Source of the DNA: Actinospineispora acaciae DSM 45401
GTDB lineage: Bacteria > Actinomycetota > Actinomycetes > Mycobacteriales > Pseudonocardiaceae
Direction: 5' to 3'
DNA: 64,000 bases
Assembly (NCBI RefSeq): GCF_000620785.1
Contig: NZ_JIAI01000006.1
Location: 409,609 to 473,608, forward strand
The translations under genes and the position numbers were made by a program. The notes under the pieces are model-generated. The model was not told the DNA's origin. It saw nothing but the letters and a program-made list of their open reading frames with translations, and did not search any database. This document shows, in pieces, positions 22,710 through 30,469 of this stretch; position 1 is the stretch's first letter; every line of letters starts with the position of its first letter.

Positions 22710-24212
22710 TTGGGATACGCGGAAAAGCGCGGGAACTACTGGCGAGCACGATACAAGATCGAGCGTGGCAGGTACGGGACGGTCGTCGACTCCGCAGGCG
22801 AGACAGTCCGCTTCCGAACGAGGCGAAAGGCGGAGAAGGCCGCGAACGACGCCGAGGCCAGAATCCGTGAAGGCAGATGGCGTGACACTAGCGGCAAGAT
22901 CCTCTTCGGTGACTACGTCAGCCGCTGGTATGCGGCGCAAGACTTGGCTGCGTCGACCCTTCAGAACTACCGCAGGCATATCGAGGAGCACCTCCTGCCC
23001 ACCTTCGAGTCGTACGCCGTGGACGAGATCACACGTACGGACATCGGTGAATGGGAAAAACGTGAACGTGCTCTCGGGTACGCGGAGTCGAGCATCAAGT
23101 CCTGGCGCGCGGTCATGCATCTCATTATGGCCGACGCGGTAGACGAAGAACTGAGAGACGCGAACCCCGCAGCTCGACGCCGGGGGAGAGGTAGGCGGTC
23201 AGATCGGTTGAACCATAGAGGCCCTGAGAAGGTCGTGACCACTGCACTCGGCATACTTCTGATTGCTGAACGGGCTGCTCTCCTATCAGGCCGAGATGAC
23301 GAATTCGTGGCGATAGTCGTCAAGGCGTACACCGGTATGCGCTGGGGCGAACTTGTTGGCCTGGAGACCCAATACGCGCGACCGGCCAGTCTCCGGGTGG
23401 AATGGCAGCTCTACGAACTCGACACGGGCGAGCTGCTCAGGTGTCCACCAAAGGAAGGGTCGCGGCGCCTGATCGACCTCCCCACGTGGCTGGCCGGGAT
23501 GCTGCTGGGCCACATCGCACGCACTCAACCGAAACCCTGTTCATGTCATGGGCTGCGGTACGCCTTCGGCGGTCACCGTCCGGCACCGGGTGCACACCAG
23601 CGGCCCGGCCCAAAGCTGGTCGACGTAGCTCGGCGAGCCGGCGTGTCGATTGGCACGGCCTCAGCGGTCCTGAACCGGCCCGAGACCGTGTCAGGGACCA
23701 CACGATCGGCGGTCAACGTCGCGATCACCGAGCTGGGATACATGCGGGGCGGACCGGTCGCCGAGCTCGCCCCGCACTGGCGGAGATCCAGTTTCGCCAC
23801 CTGGCTGTTCCAGCCAGCCGCCACAGGCTGGTATCCGAAGAAGGGGCCACGAGGGGGCCACCCGGTATCGATTCTCGCCGAGCCGTGGCCGGGTGTGCCA
23901 GTCCGGGGCCGAGGCGCGGCCGCGCGAGCGACTGCCTGCTGGCTGCCGATCGCGGCCGGGCTGACTCCGCACGGCCTACGCCACACCCACAAGACGCTGA
24001 TGGACGGGCTCAACACGCCGCCGAAGCTCATGGACGAACGCATGGGTCATGAGGATGGCTCGGTGCAAGCCCGGTACTCGCACATCACGGCCGACATGCG
24101 CCGGCTGCTCATGGCAGGCCTGACCGACCTGTGGGAGGCCGGCCTAGAGCAGCGACGAGCGCTGAATCCCGGCTCGCCCGTGGCGGTTCTGGACGCCTTG
24201 CTCAAGGGCTGA
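22710..24212 (+). CDS. int: Tyrosine integrase with an inserted LacI-type HTH
   Basis: This 500-residue site-specific recombinase acts on tRNA-Val(GAC). It has an N-terminal arm-binding region, a SAM-like core-binding domain (about 66-150) and a catalytic domain with R211 (TGMRWGE), K248 (PPKEGSR), H421/R424 (HGLRH), H447 (MGHED) and Y456 (ARYSHI): all six catalytic positions. Between K248 and H421 lies about 170 residues, more than usual, containing a LacI-like helix-turn-helix (about 300-349: LVDVARRAGVSIGTASAVLNRPETVS). The start is TTG with GGAAGG upstream; no ATG/GTG fits. It is followed by an arm-type repeat, a terminator and the att core. Confidence 0.9.
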   Translation: MGYAEKRGNYWRARYKIERGRYGTVVDSAGETVRFRTRRKAEKAANDAEARIREGRWRDTSGKILFGDYVSRWYAAQDLAASTLQNYRRHIEEHLLPTFESYAVDEITRTDIGEWEKRERALGYAESSIKSWRAVMHLIMADAVDEELRDANPAARRRGRGRRSDRLNHRGPEKVVTTALGILLIAERAALLSGRDDEFVAIVVKAYTGMRWGELVGLETQYARPASLRVEWQLYELDTGELLRCPPKEGSRRLIDLPTWLAGMLLGHIARTQPKPCSCHGLRYAFGGHRPAPGAHQRPGPKLVDVARRAGVSIGTASAVLNRPETVSGTTRSAVNVAITELGYMRGGPVAELAPHWRRSSFATWLFQPAATGWYPKKGPRGGHPVSILAEPWPGVPVRGRGAAARATACWLPIAAGLTPHGLRHTHKTLMDGLNTPPKLMDERMGHEDGSVQARYSHITADMRRLLMAGLTDLWEAGLEQRRALNPGSPVAVLDALLKG

Positions 24213-24228
24213 CCGCGCCGCAGCACCT

Positions 24229-24253
24229 AAGATCGTCTCCCAGATTTCTCCCA
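24229..24253 (+). repeat. Putative integrase arm-type site, right end
   Basis: Fourteen bases (24229-24242) are identical to 4267-4280 near the left end, followed by a similar second half. The site lies between the int stop and the int terminator. Confidence 0.55.
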
Positions 24254-24272
24254 AGAGGGGCCAGTAAACGAC

Positions 24273-24308
24273 TCAGGGCCGGCCCCCTCGACGGGAGACC
24301 GGCCCTGA
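24273..24308 (+). terminator. int terminator
   Basis: Perfect 10-bp arms at 24273-24282 and 24299-24308 flank a 16-base loop, 60 bases after the int stop. It would shield the convergent tRNA genes from int transcription. Confidence 0.7.
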
Positions 24309-24320
24309 CCTGGCCCTATA

Positions 24321-24365
24321 TGGTGGGCGATACTGGGATTGAACCAGTGACCTCTTCCGTGTCAA
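24321..24365. repeat. att: Right attachment site within tRNA-Val(GAC)
   Basis: This is the 45-bp partner of 4122-4166. It covers the CCA end, the acceptor and T arms and the anticodon region of the tRNA, so the gene is rebuilt on integration. Confidence 0.95.
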
Positions 24366-24395
24366 GGAAGCGCTCTCCCACTGAGCTAATCGCCC
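24321..24395 (-). tRNA. tRNA-Val (anticodon GAC)
   Basis: The minus strand folds as a standard cloverleaf: acceptor gggcgat/atcgccc, T-loop ggttcaatcc, and anticodon loop cttgacac with GAC. The CCA end is encoded (24321-24323) and lies inside the att repeat. It is the integration target of the AICE and heads the Gly-Cys-Val cluster as its last member. Confidence 0.95.
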
Positions 24396-24396
24396 G

Positions 24397-24468
24397 AGGC
24401 GGAGGCGGGAATCGAACCCGCGTACAGGGCTTTGCAGGCCCTTGCCTAAGCCACTCGGCCACTCCGCC
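24397..24468 (-). tRNA. tRNA-Cys (anticodon GCA)
   Basis: The cloverleaf has acceptor ggcggag/ctccgcc, T-loop ggttcgattcc, anticodon GCA in cctgcaaag, and U at the discriminator position, as expected for tRNA-Cys. It lies one base from tRNA-Val. Confidence 0.94.
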
Positions 24469-24521
24469 GTAACCGTAGGGAGCCGAGATTGGTGGTCCGA
24501 GATGGACCCGAGCACCCTTCG

Positions 24522-24594
24522 AGCGGACGACGGGACTCGAACCCGCGACCCTCACCTTGGCAAGGTGATGCGCTACCAACTGCGCTACGTCCGC
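24522..24594 (-). tRNA. tRNA-Gly (anticodon GCC)
   Basis: Acceptor gcggacg/cgtccgc, T-loop ggttcgagtcc, anticodon GCC in ccttgccaag, and a U discriminator. It is the first gene of the minus-strand Gly-Cys-Val cluster. Confidence 0.94.
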
Positions 24595-24678
24595 ATGTTT
24601 CCCGCCCACTGAGTGGGGCGGGATGTTGTGGCTGAAGCCTATCCGACGCGGTGCGGAGGCTTCAAACCGGCCCCCCTG

Positions 24679-25110
24679 TTAGCTCGCCTCGCTGGACAGC
24701 AGGTCCTCCAACGCCAGGTCAAGATCGAGCCAGGCGTACTCGCTGCCCGGCGGGACCGCCTCGAAGGTGCGGTCCAGGAAATCGGCCAGATCCGGCGCGC
24801 TGGTGGAGAAGAGTGCGTGGCCGGAGGGGGAGCTGAGCTCGATCTCGACGGTGTCCGGGTCGCCGGCCGCCGGCCGGACCCTGACGTCGCCGGTACCGGC
24901 CTCGGTGAGGAGCCCGTCGGCGAACAGGTCGCGGGCGAAGACCCACTCGACGTCCGCCGCGTCCGTTCTCCCGGTTTGGAACACCGCATGTACCGCGTAT
25001 GGGTCACGGCTGTCATACCGCAGCTCGACCCGCACCGGCATCGCGTCGGCCTGCTGGGCCAGCAGATCGAACACGGCGAGAGAGCGGATGGTGACGTGCT
25101 CGTTGCGCAT
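24679..25110 (-). CDS. SsgA-like sporulation/cell-division protein (SALP)
   Basis: This 143-residue protein is a clear SsgA/SsgB family member: LRYDSRDPYAVHAVFQ, VEWVFARDLFADGL, GTGDVRVRP and FSTSAPDLADFLDRTFEAVPPGSE. The family is confined to actinomycetes and acts in septum-site choice and spore-wall remodelling. The Glu/Asp-rich C-terminus (YAWLDLDLALEDLLSSE) is also typical. ATG 25110 is chosen because GGAGAGG lies about 8 bases upstream and the N-terminus then matches family length. This is the chromosomal SALP; a more divergent one sits on the AICE. Confidence 0.92.
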   Translation of the reverse strand: MRNEHVTIRSLAVFDLLAQQADAMPVRVELRYDSRDPYAVHAVFQTGRTDAADVEWVFARDLFADGLLTEAGTGDVRVRPAAGDPDTVEIELSSPSGHALFSTSAPDLADFLDRTFEAVPPGSEYAWLDLDLALEDLLSSEAS

Positions 25111-25251
25111 CGTGCTGCCTCTCCGTGGGTTTGTCGCCCGTCCTTCAGGAGGGGCCAACGACCGGAACGCCGAGATGTCACGGTGCGAGCGAAGGAGACT
25201 GCCCTCTACCTAGGCAGACTTCACCCGGTTGGAGCAGCACGGACCCGATCT

Positions 25252-25269
25252 CTCACCGAGAACGGTGAG
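25252..25269. promoter_or_regulatory. Inverted repeat in the SALP/sigma divergent promoter region
   Basis: ctcaccg-agaa-cggtgag lies about 85 bases before the ECF sigma gene and about 140 bases from the SALP start. It may be a regulator site or a small hairpin. Confidence 0.35.
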
Positions 25270-25352
25270 GTCAGCGGGCCGCGAGCGGGGTATGGCTACT
25301 ACCCTGGATGGGCACCGTGCCGTGCGCCAACGTCTGACGTGAGGAACCCCTG

Positions 25353-26021
25353 GTGGCCGATGTCGCCAACGTCTCTGCCTCGTCCGGCAAGCCAGGCCGG
25401 GGCATCGGAGACGGCGCGTCCGGCCGGTGGCACGAGGTGCCCGACGAGGGCCTGTTCCAGCGGCTCGCGGACGGTGAGGCGGACGCCGTCGGACTGCTCT
25501 TCGACCGCTACTGCGGACTGGCCTACTCCTTCGCGCGGTCGGTCTGCGGCGACGACCGCTGCGCCGAGGACGCGGTGCGAGAGGCCTTCGTCACACTCTG
25601 GCGGGACCCGCAGCGGTTCGACCCCGGCCGCGGCGACCTCGTCGGCTGGCTGCTGGTCGCCGTCCACCGCGAGGCACTGGACCTGCTGCGCCGGCGGGGG
25701 ACCGCGCGACGGCGCGCGCTGTTCGCGGCCGGAGAGCGCGACGGCTGGCCGCTGCCGGCGTGCCCCGACGCGTCGGACGCCTCGGACGGCGGGAGCAGCG
25801 GCCGGCAGGTCTCCGACGCGCTGGCCCGGCTGCCCACCGAGCAGCGCCGAGCGCTGGTGCTGGCCTTCTACGGCGGTTTCACCCAGCCGGAGATCGCCGT
25901 GCTCACCGGCGCGTCGACGCGGGCCATCGGCTCGCTGCTCTACGGCGCCATGAGGCGGCTGCGCCGGATGCTGCTCCCGCTGCGCTGGGCGGCGGCCGAC
26001 TTCGTGGGGCACCCGCGATGA
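25353..26021 (+). CDS. ECF-type RNA polymerase sigma factor
   Basis: This 222-residue protein has region 2 (LFDRYCGLAYSFARSVCGDDRCAEDAVREAFVTLWRDPQRFDPGRGDLVGWLLVAVHREALDLLRR split over about 45-115) and region 4 (LPTEQRRALVLAFYGGFTQPEIAVLTGASTRAIGSLLYGAMRRLR, about 160-205). The first 30 residues are low complexity. The GTG start has a GAGGAA site. The anti-sigma gene overlaps by four bases (ATGA), so the two are made together; the SigK/RskA-type pair is the nearest model. The stress signal is unknown. Confidence 0.88.
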   Translation: MADVANVSASSGKPGRGIGDGASGRWHEVPDEGLFQRLADGEADAVGLLFDRYCGLAYSFARSVCGDDRCAEDAVREAFVTLWRDPQRFDPGRGDLVGWLLVAVHREALDLLRRRGTARRRALFAAGERDGWPLPACPDASDASDGGSSGRQVSDALARLPTEQRRALVLAFYGGFTQPEIAVLTGASTRAIGSLLYGAMRRLRRMLLPLRWAAADFVGHPR

Positions 26022-26896
26022 CCGGCAAGCCGGCGTGCCCGCGCGCCGAGGAGGCGGTCGGCTGGGCCATGCACGCGCTCGAGCCGGCCGAGGAGGAGGT
26101 GCTCGTCGCGCACCTGCCCTGCTGCGAGCCGTGCCGCGAGGCGGTCCGGCAGGCCGAGGAGCTGGTCCGCGTGCTGGCCTCGGTCGGCGACCGGGTGGAG
26201 CCCCGGGCCGAACTGCGCGAGGAGCTGCTGGCCTCGGTCGCCGCGACCGCGCAGACGCCCAGGGAACGCCGCCAGCGCCCGCCCGACCTCGAATGGGAAC
26301 CAGCCCCACCGCCGCCACCGCCGCCCCCGTCGCACGCCGGGTGGGACCCCGGTGCGCCGGAGCTGGACGCGCTCGCCGCGGGCCCCGCCGAGGCGCGCCG
26401 CTGGGCCGCCCGACGGCGGGGGACGGTGGTGCTGGTCGCGTCCATGCTGGTCGCGATGATCGTGATCGGCATCGGCGGCATGGCCACCCGGCAGATGGCG
26501 GACACCCAGCAGCGCCAGGCCGCGGCGGCCCAACAGCTGCAGCGCGTGCTGGCCCAGGCGTCCGCCGTCGGCGTGAGGTCCGCCGTGCTCAGCGCCCCTG
26601 GCGGACCTCCCGTGGCCGCCGTGCTCCTGGACGGTGGCCAGCGCCAGCTCGTGCCCGCCGGCCTGCCCGCCAACGAGCCCGACCGCTCCACCTACGTCCT
26701 GTGGGGCCTCGGCGGTCCTCGCCCCGTGCCGCTGGGCACCTTCGACGTAAACCCGGGCGACCGAGGCGCACGGACGGTAGGGTCAATGCCGCGAGACGAC
26801 ACCTTCACCGGCTACGCGGTCTCGATCGAGCGCGGCCGGAAGGCGCCGCCCTCGCCAACGGTAATGATGATCGCGAGCGGGCAGGTGACACGCTGA
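26018..26896 (+). CDS. Anti-sigma factor, RskA-like with zinc-finger N-terminus
   Basis: This 292-residue membrane protein has an N-terminal ZAS-type zinc finger (H-x3-C-x2-C in HLPCCEPC, about residues 30-37), a Pro-rich linker containing a run of prolines near residue 90, one membrane helix (VVLVASMLVAMIVIGIGGMA, about 143-162) and an extracytoplasmic C-terminal domain (YVLWGLGG…LGTFDV…YAVSIERG) of the RskA type. It should hold the adjacent sigma factor inactive until regulated proteolysis. Its stop overlaps the next gene's unusual start. Confidence 0.88.
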   Translation: MTGKPACPRAEEAVGWAMHALEPAEEEVLVAHLPCCEPCREAVRQAEELVRVLASVGDRVEPRAELREELLASVAATAQTPRERRQRPPDLEWEPAPPPPPPPPSHAGWDPGAPELDALAAGPAEARRWAARRRGTVVLVASMLVAMIVIGIGGMATRQMADTQQRQAAAAQQLQRVLAQASAVGVRSAVLSAPGGPPVAAVLLDGGQRQLVPAGLPANEPDRSTYVLWGLGGPRPVPLGTFDVNPGDRGARTVGSMPRDDTFTGYAVSIERGRKAPPSPTVMMIASGQVTR

Positions 26897-27300
26897 GCCG
26901 GACAGAACCACGCGCCGTTTCGACCCTGCGCGCGAAACTGGACGGCAAGCCGACCCTTCGCCGCTTCTACCGGATCGGCGTGGCCGTCCTGGGCGCCCTG
27001 GTCCTGGCGCTCGGCATCGTCCTGATCCCGTACCCCGGCCCCGGCTGGCTGGTCGTCTTCGCCGGCCTGGCCATCCTGGCCACCGAGTTCATCTGGGCCC
27101 GCCGCCTGCTCCACTACGCCCGGGCTCGCTACGACGCCTGGGTCCGCTGGCTGGGCCGCCAGAACTGGTTGGTCAAGCTGCTCGTCCTAGCCGGAACCGG
27201 CCTGGCCGTCCTGCTCACCCTCTGGCTGCTGAACGCATACGGCCTGCTAGCCGGCTGGATGGGCCTGGACTGGACCTGGGTGCGATCCCCCCTCTTCTGA
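26893..27300 (+). CDS. PGPGW/TIGR02611-type membrane protein
   Basis: This 135-residue protein has two or three membrane helices (VAVLGALVLALGIVLI; WLVVFAGLAILATEFIWARRLL; LVLAGTGLAVLLTLWLLNAYGL) and the exact family motif PYPGPGWLVVFAGLAILA around residue 50. The function is unknown. No ATG, GTG or TTG lies in frame close to the N-terminus; the best start is CTG 26893, which overlaps the anti-sigma stop (CTGA) exactly as ATGA/GTGA overlaps do. This gene is the last before tRNA-Val(CAC). Confidence 0.8.
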   Translation: MSRTEPRAVSTLRAKLDGKPTLRRFYRIGVAVLGALVLALGIVLIPYPGPGWLVVFAGLAILATEFIWARRLLHYARARYDAWVRWLGRQNWLVKLLVLAGTGLAVLLTLWLLNAYGLLAGWMGLDWTWVRSPLF

Positions 27301-27343
27301 TCCGGTAAGGTTCACTGGGTCAGGGGCTGACGGCCCCCATCCC

Positions 27344-27415
27344 GGGCGATTAGCTCAGCGGGAGAGCGCTCCGTTCACACCGGAGAGGTCACTGGTTCGA
27401 TCCCAGTATCGCCCA
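27344..27415 (+). tRNA. tRNA-Val (anticodon CAC)
   Basis: Cloverleaf with acceptor gggcgat/atcgccc, anticodon CAC in gttcacacc and T-loop ggttcgatcc; CCA is not encoded. Its 3' half matches that of tRNA-Val(GAC) at all but one base (ggttcgatcc against ggttcaatcc). Confidence 0.95.
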
Positions 27416-27599
27416 CAAGTTTCCAGGTCAGATGGCCTCCCGACAAGATCGTCTTTAAGATCGGCGAGACCCGACAGGCTTGCGTGAAATCGAGTACGTG
27501 CGAGCTGACGAAGTGCCTCCCTCCCTCGCCCTGCCGGTCTGTTGGCGAAATCTCTGCCCGATTGCAGTGTGTAGCTGGTCGGCCAGGTCGGTGGTCCCT

Positions 27600-27863
27600 G
27601 TGAATGCCCGGCGGAAAACCCGAACGACCGGCCCACGGGACGACGCGCCGCGTCGGATCGTCAGCCTCGCTGTCGGGGCTGCGTATGCCGATGTGTCCAT
27701 TCGTACACTGCGCCGGTACATCGCCCAGGGAAGGCCAACTGGTTACCGTGTCGGCCCCCGCCTGGTCAGGGTCGACCTCAACGAGCTGCGCCAGCTCGCC
27801 CGCCCTATCCCTACCGCCACCGGCACGGCCAACGACGGACGGCGACCTGATGGCTTTCAGTAG
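27600..27863 (+). CDS. Excisionase-like small HTH protein
   Basis: This roughly 87-residue protein has the excisionase-type HTH (VSLAVGAAYADVSIRTLRRYIAQGRPTGYRVGPRLVRVDLNELRQLA). It lies 185 bases from tRNA-Val(CAC), but no integrase follows, so it is probably a relic of an element that used this tRNA. GTG at 27600 is the most natural start; codons further upstream have no protein-like pattern. It may still be expressed. Confidence 0.65.
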   Translation: MNARRKTRTTGPRDDAPRRIVSLAVGAAYADVSIRTLRRYIAQGRPTGYRVGPRLVRVDLNELRQLARPIPTATGTANDGRRPDGFQ

Positions 27864-28084
27864 CCCCAGCGCAGGGTTGACGCGAGTGTGGCTCACGCCC
27901 CGGCGGCACGCTGGCAGCTGTCCAGCAGGCGCACGAGCGCTTCCTTGTGGGTGGCCAGGGGGGCGGGCCGGGGAGGGCGGCCCAGTGTTCGGTGCGGGCA
28001 CGCCAACGTCTGGCGCTGCCCGTGCCGGTGTGTACGCCGGTTCGAGGTCGGTCAGATTGCCGCATGGTCACTCGCTCGTGGCCA
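27864..28084. other. Non-coding or decayed segment of the tRNA-Val(CAC) island
   Basis: No intact gene is visible. A minus-strand frame at about 27896-28000 ends PLATHKEALVRLLDSCQRAAGA before a stop, which reads like the tail of a lost gene. Confidence 0.35.
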
Positions 28085-28390
28085 CTACCAGAAAATTGCC
28101 GGCGGTCCGTGGCCACTGCGGTCTGCTTCGTGATAGGCCCCAGAGAAGCCCTGGTTCGTTCTGACTCGTCGGTCGGTTCTCATGTGCCAGCACTCCCGCC
28201 ACCAATCGAGTCGATCTCGTGATTCCTGTGGGAACACCCTGTGGACAAGCGTGCAGAGGACTCCTGCAACAAGCCCCAGCCCAAATAGCCACCAAGGTGC
28301 GTTCGAGAGCCCGAGAGAGAAGGTTCCCAATCCCATGATTGTGAGGCCTGCGTTGACATTACGGTGCGATCCAGCAGGAGTACTCTTCAC
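28085..28390 (-). CDS. Small hypothetical membrane protein
   Basis: This is about 101 residues from a GTG start with one or two hydrophobic segments (AGLTIMGLGTFSLGL and WWLFGLGLVAGVLCTLVHRVF) and a charged C-terminal half (ESRDRLDWWRECWHMRTDRRVRTNQG). No family is recognised. GC is lower than average. The start overlaps the stop of the upstream minus-strand gene at 28387, suggesting the two are co-transcribed. Confidence 0.5.
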   Translation of the reverse strand: MKSTPAGSHRNVNAGLTIMGLGTFSLGLSNAPWWLFGLGLVAGVLCTLVHRVFPQESRDRLDWWRECWHMRTDRRVRTNQGFSGAYHEADRSGHGPPAIFW

Positions 28391-29412
28391 TCAGACCGCC
28401 CCAAAGTTGACTTCAAGGCGGTATTGCCACGAATAGGGTGGCGTGCGGCTCCCACATCAGACGCAGTGTCAGCCGCCGAGCGAAGCACGAGCTCGATCGG
28501 CTCTTTCTTCTCCCAACGCACCTCGTAAAACCTGTTCAACGCCACAAGTTTTAGCGCGCCTTCACCAAGAGTTGCAATCTTGAAGCTGCCGGGTAGGCCA
28601 AATATTGGATCCTGCAAGCTGTCGGCAGCCTCAGCGAGTGACGGAGGTCCCGACCATTCTATTTTCCACGCGGGCCCGTGGGTCCAGGAGTCTATCCATC
28701 GCGCACCTCGAAAAATCTGGATACGCCGCAGGACCGAGCTCGCGAGACTTGGAGGAGTTTGAAACCGTCCCCCATAGCGTGAGTCGAAGTCAATCTCGTC
28801 TTGGGTGAGTTTATCTGGCGACTGTCGCCACAGCGATCGAAATTCGACTTCGCTAAGGTGTTTGACAGCCTGCTTCCAGCTTGAGTCGTCAACTGCCGCC
28901 ACACTAACTGTCGCGCTGGTCCCCAAGAGACGTAGGCATAGATGTCGAGGATGCCGCGTCATCCGAAGCCCGGGCAAACCCCAGACTTCCCCATCCGCGG
29001 CCCGAGGCAACAGTTCTTCGAGCAGCGGACCAAGAGACGAGGGGCTGGCCAAATGTAACCTAATAGAATCAGCTGCCGGCTGTCCCAGTTCCATCGTCGG
29101 CAGCAGCTTCTCTGACGCATTCTGGACATTCTCAGTTGTAACTGCCCGAAAAATCCTGGCTTCCAGGCGCTGCTGATCTGGCGAACAAGCATCGGGAAGA
29201 CACAAGGCGCTAACCCTGTCGAGTCCACGAAGGCCCGATTGTCGTGCCCTTACGGCCTTCGGCAAAGGTGCGCTCAACGCACTGATAACCGCCCTCTTCT
29301 CAGCGGCGTCCAGGTCGATTCGCTTCAGAGGCGGACTTGCCTGGCTGGAGCATTCCCCGGTGTAATAGCAACGGCGTTCGCGTAGTCTACGCAAGATATC
29401 TTTTGCGATCAT
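28387..29412 (-). CDS. Hypothetical protein of the tRNA-Val(CAC) island
   Basis: This is about 341 residues starting MIAKDILRRLRERRCYYTG. It is soluble, with no signal peptide or recognised catalytic motif. A central part (LPRAADGEVWGLPGLRMTRHPRHLCLRLLG) and a C-terminal part (WIDSWTHGPAWKIEWSGPPSLAEAADSL) look globular. GC is clearly lower than in the chromosomal genes and codons ending in A/T are common, a sign of horizontal origin. ATG 29412 has a GAGGACGGGGA stretch upstream. It overlaps the small membrane protein gene downstream. I do not recognise the family. Confidence 0.6.
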   Translation of the reverse strand: MIAKDILRRLRERRCYYTGECSSQASPPLKRIDLDAAEKRAVISALSAPLPKAVRARQSGLRGLDRVSALCLPDACSPDQQRLEARIFRAVTTENVQNASEKLLPTMELGQPAADSIRLHLASPSSLGPLLEELLPRAADGEVWGLPGLRMTRHPRHLCLRLLGTSATVSVAAVDDSSWKQAVKHLSEVEFRSLWRQSPDKLTQDEIDFDSRYGGRFQTPPSLASSVLRRIQIFRGARWIDSWTHGPAWKIEWSGPPSLAEAADSLQDPIFGLPGSFKIATLGEGALKLVALNRFYEVRWEKKEPIELVLRSAADTASDVGAARHPIRGNTALKSTLGRSE

Positions 29413-29686
29413 GATCGTCCCCGTCCTCTGTCCCCGGCACGACAGAAAAGCAAGAACTACGTTCACGAACGCACGCCAACAATATGAACGATCGGACGGT
29501 GAGTACTCGATCTCTGCAGCGGCACTGTCACCTCGGTGCCGGGAGAGGTGACGCCTGCTTCACGCCCGCCTAGGCGCCACGACGACGGTACCACACCAGA
29601 CGGCGGCCGATGTGGACAGGGCACCGAACCCGTCCGGTCCTCGAGACGCTCAAGTTCTGTCAGACGACGCAACGTATGGTGCCGAG
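29413..29686. other. Intergenic region
   Basis: Between the divergent hypothetical gene and the Nudix pseudogene. No gene, repeat or clear promoter recognised. Confidence 0.4.
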
Positions 29687-29950
29687 GTGGCGGATGAGCG
29701 GGGCGCGTGGCGGACGTTTGGTGAGCGGCTGGTCTACGAGAACCGGTGGGTACGGCTTGCACCGGTTGATATGGAGGCACCGAATGGAGAGCGGTGGGAA
29801 TACCACGTTGTCCACCTTGGCCGGATCGCGGTCGCGCTGATCGTCAACGACGCGGACGAGGGATTGATGTCGGTCTGTGGGGGTGGGAACTGAGCGGAAT
29901 GGTCCGTGGAGCGCACGGTCATCAGGGTGCCAGGGGCACCGGCTGGATGA
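29687..29950 (+). pseudogene. Nudix hydrolase pseudogene (deletion plus frameshift)
   Basis: The start (GTG 29687) reads MADERGAWRTFGERLVYENRWVRL, then WEYHVVHLGRIAVALIVND, the usual front half of an actinobacterial Nudix hydrolase. After DADEGLM the frame stops (CGGGN, stop). One frame over, GLWGWELSGMV is recognisable as the WGWELPGG strand that opens the Nudix box. About ten residues between them are missing, and the box itself (GX5E…REXXEE) cannot be found. The gene is dead. Confidence 0.75.
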
Positions 29951-29989
29951 TGTATACGGCGCGCTCGAGACCTCTCGGTCGAGAGGGCG

Positions 29990-30430
29990 TCAGTCGGCGG
30001 TGTTCAGTAGGGCTATCAGCCTCTGCGCATGGAGGTTGACCGTTGGGGCGGTGTCGGGGTTGACGGGGCCGTACGAACTCAGCTTGTCGGCTTGGATGTC
30101 GCAGGCGTTGGCCCAGTCGATCGAGAGCTTTCCTCTGATCAGTCCGCTCAGGCTCGCTTTGTCGGGCGTGAGGTCCAGCGCGTCGGCGAACTCGCGGATG
30201 CATTCTTTCAGCTGCTCGATCCTGTCCAGCAACGTGGATTTCTGGGCGTCGGTCAGGTCGTCCACCAGCTCGTACATTCTGCCTCTTGGCGGACTCCGCA
30301 CGTAACGCTCTATCTCCAGGATGTCTTTCTCGACCTTGGACAGGGCGGTGGAAATCGTTCGCGCATGGTTGGCGCTCAGGCCCGGTTTCGGGGCGGCGTC
30401 GTGCGGTGGTCTGCGTGCTTTTCGCGCCAT
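29990..30430 (-). CDS. Hypothetical protein
   Basis: This 146-residue soluble protein starts MARKARRPPHDAAPKPG and is almost wholly helical: ISTALSKVEKDILEIERYV, MYELVDDLTDAQKSTLLDRIEQLKECIREFADAL, and a C-terminal segment with NLHAQRLIALLN. The layout suggests a helical bundle or coiled coil that binds a partner. No family is recognised. It lies at the right edge of the decayed tRNA-Val(CAC) island, 39 bases downstream of the RsrR-type gene on the same strand. Confidence 0.6.
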   Translation of the reverse strand: MARKARRPPHDAAPKPGLSANHARTISTALSKVEKDILEIERYVRSPPRGRMYELVDDLTDAQKSTLLDRIEQLKECIREFADALDLTPDKASLSGLIRGKLSIDWANACDIQADKLSSYGPVNPDTAPTVNLHAQRLIALLNTAD

Positions 30431-30469
30431 GTAGCGGTGTCCCGTCCTCGGTCGTCGTCCCGCACGAGA

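Larger units (their letters stand above)
4122..24365. mobile_element. AICE-type integrative and conjugative element in tRNA-Val(GAC)
   Basis: The element spans the two copies of the 45-bp att repeat, with 20,199 bp from repeat to repeat. Content and order match actinomycete ICEs of the pSAM2/pSE222/pMEA300 kind: int and xis at the tRNA end, a Prim-Pol/DUF3987 replication module, an FtsK-like TraB translocase with coupled small membrane proteins, and a GntR/XRE/Nudix control block. There is no relaxase or type IV secretion system, consistent with double-stranded DNA transfer by TraB. All core functions appear intact, so it may be active. Confidence 0.92.
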
